Position numbers and translations under genes: made by a program
DNA from: a virus
Direction: 5' to 3' (one strand)
Length of the DNA stretch: 41,456 nt
IMG/VR virus record: IMGVR_UViG_3300042330_000991
Span: 1-41,456 of that record
The notes under the pieces: generated by a model
Seen by the model: the letters and a program-made list of their open reading frames with translations, nothing else
Told to the model about the DNA's origin: nothing
Database searches by the model: none
In this document: positions 38,699 through 41,456 of the stretch, one piece after another
How the letters are laid out: each line of letters opens with the position of its first letter
Position numbering within the stretch: position 1 is the stretch's first letter

Positions 38699-39636
38699 TG
38701 CCAAAAACATTTATTTGTAGTGATGAATCAATCAACCGTTATGGCTTTAGGGTTTTAACAGCTGGAATTGATATTACTCAATTTAAGAAAAATCCAATAA
38801 TGCTGTTCAATCATGAGCGCATGAGTTGGGGTGCTGATGTTTATAACGGACCTATTGGCCGTTGGGATAACATTGAAAAAAAAGAAACACAGCTTTTGGC
38901 TGATCCTATTATTGATGCTAATGACCCAAAGGGTTCAATTCTTAGTAATAAAGTTGAAAACGATTTTATTCGTGCAGCTTCAATTGGTTTTCAAATTATT
39001 GAAACAAGTGAAGATCCTAAATTGCTTCTTCCTGGGCAAACCAGACCAACAGTTACCAAATGCAAATTAATTGAAATTAGCATTGTTGACATTCCGGCTA
39101 ACATTAATGCAGTTAGCCTTTTTGATTCAACTGGTAATTTAATTGAACTAAAAGATGATGAAGGCTACAGTAAGCTTGGCCTTGGCATTGTTCAAACCTC
39201 CACCGAAAATTTTTTAAACATGAAAAAAATAACCCTCAAAGCCGGGCTTTTAGCCTTGGCCGCTTTCTTTGGCCTGAGTGCTGAGGAGGCTACAACTGAA
39301 AAGGAGTTAGAGTTTACACCTGAAAAACAGGATGAGTTAAACGCTAAACTTAATGATTTGGCAACATTATCTGCTGAGAAAACTCGCTTAGAAGGTGAGC
39401 TATCATTGGCAAATGCTGCAAAACTTGCTTTGGATGCTGATAAGTTAAAACTTACCACAGAATTAGCTACTGCCAATGCAGAAATTATCCGTTTGGGCAA
39501 AAAGCCAGGAGCTGGAGCTGTTGATCCAAATGCACCAAAAGTAGAAGGTGCTTCAACAAATGAGTTGAAAGACGAATTTGAGTGTGGTGCTGATGCTTCA
39601 TTAAAGCAAATAAAGGCAGATTTAGGAATTGCTTAA
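38698..39636 (+). CDS. HK97-type prohead protease (S78) fused to scaffold-like C-terminus
   Basis: Processes head proteins during maturation. The protease part (1-150) has His39 (LFNHERM), Ser95 (AASIGF) and the ISIVDIPAN strand typical of the family. The rest (175-312) is a different type: Met175 begins a hydrophobic KKITLKAGLLALAAFFG segment, then a Glu/Lys/Leu/Ala coiled coil (about 200-265) and a Gly/Pro linker, as in scaffold (delta) domains. This is a protease-scaffold fusion, with a possible internal start at 39220. Confidence 0.85.
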   Translation: MPKTFICSDESINRYGFRVLTAGIDITQFKKNPIMLFNHERMSWGADVYNGPIGRWDNIEKKETQLLADPIIDANDPKGSILSNKVENDFIRAASIGFQIIETSEDPKLLLPGQTRPTVTKCKLIEISIVDIPANINAVSLFDSTGNLIELKDDEGYSKLGLGIVQTSTENFLNMKKITLKAGLLALAAFFGLSAEEATTEKELEFTPEKQDELNAKLNDLATLSAEKTRLEGELSLANAAKLALDADKLKLTTELATANAEIIRLGKKPGAGAVDPNAPKVEGASTNELKDEFECGADASLKQIKADLGIA

Positions 39637-39665
39637 TTATTAACTAAATAAAAGACAACAGAAAA

Positions 39666-40898
39666 ATGAAAAGAATAATTGGATTAGTATCCGCGCTGAT
39701 GGTGATTATGGTAATCTCCACAGCCTTCGCATCCGCAACAGGATTAAATGTTTACGCAGTAGGCGCAGGCCTTACCGCTGTATTAAGTATGGTTCCGGTT
39801 ATGCCGGGTGTAGCTTACTCAACTCCAACCACAGAAATTGCTGCAATAGCAAAGTGGGCTGGTATGTACAGTAAACAGTTCTTGGGTCAAATGCTTAATG
39901 GCTTAGATATCTACAAAGATTTAGCTGTAGATAGAATGGTAAGCAGGCAAGGTAAATTACTACCTAAGTTTATTGCCCAAGGTGGTTTACGCCCTTTAAA
40001 TACAGATATAGAAACCAATGGTGGTACAGAAAGAACATGGAGCGGCCGTAAACTATTTGTTTATGATGCCATGAAGATTTTTACCATTATACCAGAAGAT
40101 TTGATCGCATCTTTCCAAAGTGATATGTTGGCACCAGGTGCATTAGAAATGCCATTTGCGCAATACGTTTGGATGAAAGAAATGGAAAAACTTGCTGCAG
40201 AAATTAATGATAATTTCTACTTTGCAGATTACGCTGGTGATGCTGGTGCTTGGGATTCTGCAACTGCCTATACTTATAGCGCAACTGTACCTACTTACAA
40301 AACATTTGGTGCATTACAAGATGTATACAAATTGTTAAGTACTACAACTGCTGCTCAAAGTCCACTTACGCACCCTGCAAAATGGTTAAAGGTTAACTCA
40401 TTAGCTGTTACCACTGGTATTGGTACCATCATTGCTAAAGAAATTGCTGCAACTAATTTAGCAGTTGTTTCTGCTGCCTCTGGTGCTGTAACTTCTAGTA
40501 ATTATTTAGATAAAGAAGAAGCTATGTTTACAGCAATGACTCCAGCTCATCGTAGCAAAGGAGGGATTGTTAGACTTTCTCCAGATTTGTATAGAAAGCG
40601 CTTAATTAACATGAAATCTGCTTACCCTATGGAACTTGGAAAAGATTCTGGAGATGGCAAAATGTATGTTTGGGGAACTGGTAAGAAATGGGAAGTACGT
40701 GAGTGCACTTGGATGGGCGCTAGCCAACGTATTATTATGACCCAGTTTGACAACCTAATTGTAGGTACAAACATTGCTGGTACTCCTGGTATCACCAAAA
40801 CCATTGAAACTTTACACGGATACAAATCTGTGGCTAAGTTCTTAATTGGTTCAGAAATTGCAGATTTGGAAAACCTTTATGTAAACGACCAAGCATAA
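39666..40898 (+). CDS. major capsid protein, HK97-like (410 aa)
   Basis: Main shell protein. The first ~50 residues are strongly hydrophobic and signal-peptide-like (KRIIGLVSALMVIMVISTA), which the neighbouring protease probably removes. The mature part has the features expected of the fold: an N-arm, a long helix region (FAQYVWMKEMEKLAAEIN), a beta-rich P-domain with AHRSKGGIVRLSPDLYRKRL and a WEVRECTWMGASQRIIMTQ strand. Position after the protease and length agree. Confidence 0.8.
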   Translation: MKRIIGLVSALMVIMVISTAFASATGLNVYAVGAGLTAVLSMVPVMPGVAYSTPTTEIAAIAKWAGMYSKQFLGQMLNGLDIYKDLAVDRMVSRQGKLLPKFIAQGGLRPLNTDIETNGGTERTWSGRKLFVYDAMKIFTIIPEDLIASFQSDMLAPGALEMPFAQYVWMKEMEKLAAEINDNFYFADYAGDAGAWDSATAYTYSATVPTYKTFGALQDVYKLLSTTTAAQSPLTHPAKWLKVNSLAVTTGIGTIIAKEIAATNLAVVSAASGAVTSSNYLDKEEAMFTAMTPAHRSKGGIVRLSPDLYRKRLINMKSAYPMELGKDSGDGKMYVWGTGKKWEVRECTWMGASQRIIMTQFDNLIVGTNIAGTPGITKTIETLHGYKSVAKFLIGSEIADLENLYVNDQA

Positions 40899-40902
40899 GA
40901 AA

Positions 40903-41244
40903 ATGGTAAAAGAAAAAACTTCACCGTCTCCTCTAACTTTAGAGGAGGCGTTGACCCAAATTAATGGGTTAACAGAAAAAAATACCAATCAAGAAGCTAC
41001 CATTATTGAGCAAGCAGAATTGATTGATGAGCTGAGCACTAAAGTTGAAAAACTTGAAGGTAAAGCTGCCTCGGGCAACAATGCGCCATCTGTAACTATT
41101 AAGGGTAGAACCTATAGTGTTGTGGCTGCTGTTAAGCACCTAGGCCAAAACCTTACACCAGCAGAGGTTGCACAAAATGAAGCTTTGTGCAAAGAGTTGT
41201 TGGCCAATGATGGACAAACAATCTTAATTGAAGAGGAGGCTTAA
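40903..41244 (+). CDS. small head protein (113 aa)
   Basis: An N-terminal coiled coil (about 15-50, ALTQINGLTEKNTNQEATI) is joined to a small globular part (KGRTYSVVAAVKHLGQNLTP). It lies between the capsid and the junction-spanning structural gene; a head-completion or decoration function is plausible. No family recognised. Confidence 0.65.
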   Translation: MVKEKTSPSPLTLEEALTQINGLTEKNTNQEATIIEQAELIDELSTKVEKLEGKAASGNNAPSVTIKGRTYSVVAAVKHLGQNLTPAEVAQNEALCKELLANDGQTILIEEEA

Positions 41245-41246
41245 TT

Positions 41247-41456
41247 ATGCCATTAGAAGATTTATTAAACAGCGCAGCTGCAGATAACCACAAAGGTTTG
41301 GTTCAAACCATTTTTGCTATTAAGAAAAGTGATATCACTACCTTTCCAGCATTAACAACAAGCCCAACTACAGAAGTACAAAAGATTACCAGAACTGGTA
41401 CTTTTACTTTGGTTGCAACAAAGTTTTTTAAGAAAATTCAGATCACTGCAGGTTCT
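41247..41456 (+). CDS. structural protein, 5' part (continues at base 1)
   Basis: ATG 41247 (MPLEDLLNSAADNHKGLVQT) opens the frame that runs through the circle junction to the stop at 514. A GAGGAGG site lies at 41232-41238, 8 bases upstream. In this copy base 41329 is G, giving Ser where the first copy gives Asn. Confidence 0.85.
   Translation, partial: MPLEDLLNSAAADNHKGLVQTIFAIKKSDITTFPALTTSPTTEVQKITRTGTFTLVATKFFKKIQITAGS
41261..41456. repeat. terminal direct repeat, right copy (circle overlap)
   Basis: Identical to bases 1-196 except G at 41329 (A at 69). Marks the end of one genome unit at 41260. Confidence 0.9.

Noticed and set aside
39192-39500. 102-aa frame on the - strand opposite the protease/scaffold
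   Set aside because: Shadow of a coiled-coil coding region; the + strand gene is clear.
1-41456. CRISPR array, diversity-generating retroelement or transposase gene
   Set aside because: No regularly spaced repeats with unique spacers, no reverse transcriptase and no transposase motif were seen.

Overview
The window is one complete, circularly closed genome of a temperate tailed phage (or its excised prophage circle) of a Bacteroidetes host. The last 196 bases repeat the first 196 with a single difference, so the unique unit is 41,260 bp. The host assignment rests on TTTG-N19-TAnnTTTG type promoters, weak Shine-Dalgarno sites, a primase-helicase with a BT4734-like N-terminus, AT-rich coding sequence and lipoprotein/integrase types common in that phylum. 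A 953-residue tape measure and HK97-type protease/capsid indicate a siphovirus-like particle.

Layout. Late genes run on the + strand from about 37.6 kb through the circle junction to 26.7 kb: unknown 188-aa protein, small structural gene, prohead protease (with fused scaffold), major capsid, two small head genes and a structural gene spanning the junction (37,603-714); a terminator and a structured RNA leader (742-915); a packaging block with a PLD-like protein and the large terminase (922-5,028); an inserted cassette of accessory genes (ArdC-like, RadC-like and a membrane coiled-coil protein, 5,029-7,965); portal and head-completion genes (8,017-10,644); an initiator-type tRNA-Met; two LamG-like fibre proteins; a lysis block (15,098-16,638); a second promoter/structured RNA/terminator unit (16,635-16,779); tail genes including the tape measure (16,821-25,526); then a lipoprotein and a membrane-anchored DEDDh exonuclease.

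The lysogeny block is on the - strand: tyrosine integrase, an attP formed by a tRNA 3' end, and an XRE repressor, facing a short Cro-like gene. The early operon (28,638-37,115, + strand) has many very small genes, a primase-helicase, SSB and an ASCH-like protein. Three small genes (30,962, 35,011, 35,744) and an overlapping one (29,422) were found by reading the sequence. A 487-bp gene-free region (37,116-37,602) with iteron-like repeats and copies of the repressor-region operator word separates early from late genes.

The most interesting candidates for undescribed biology are: (i) two late-region RNA units, each an upstream hairpin, a TATATTTG box, a structured RNA and a T-run, one of them able to form a pseudoknot or a competing hairpin; (ii) a family of at least six GTCCTTT-headed intergenic repeats marking late-module boundaries; and (iii) an initiator tRNA inside the structural genes. 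Functions given for (i) and (ii) are inference.
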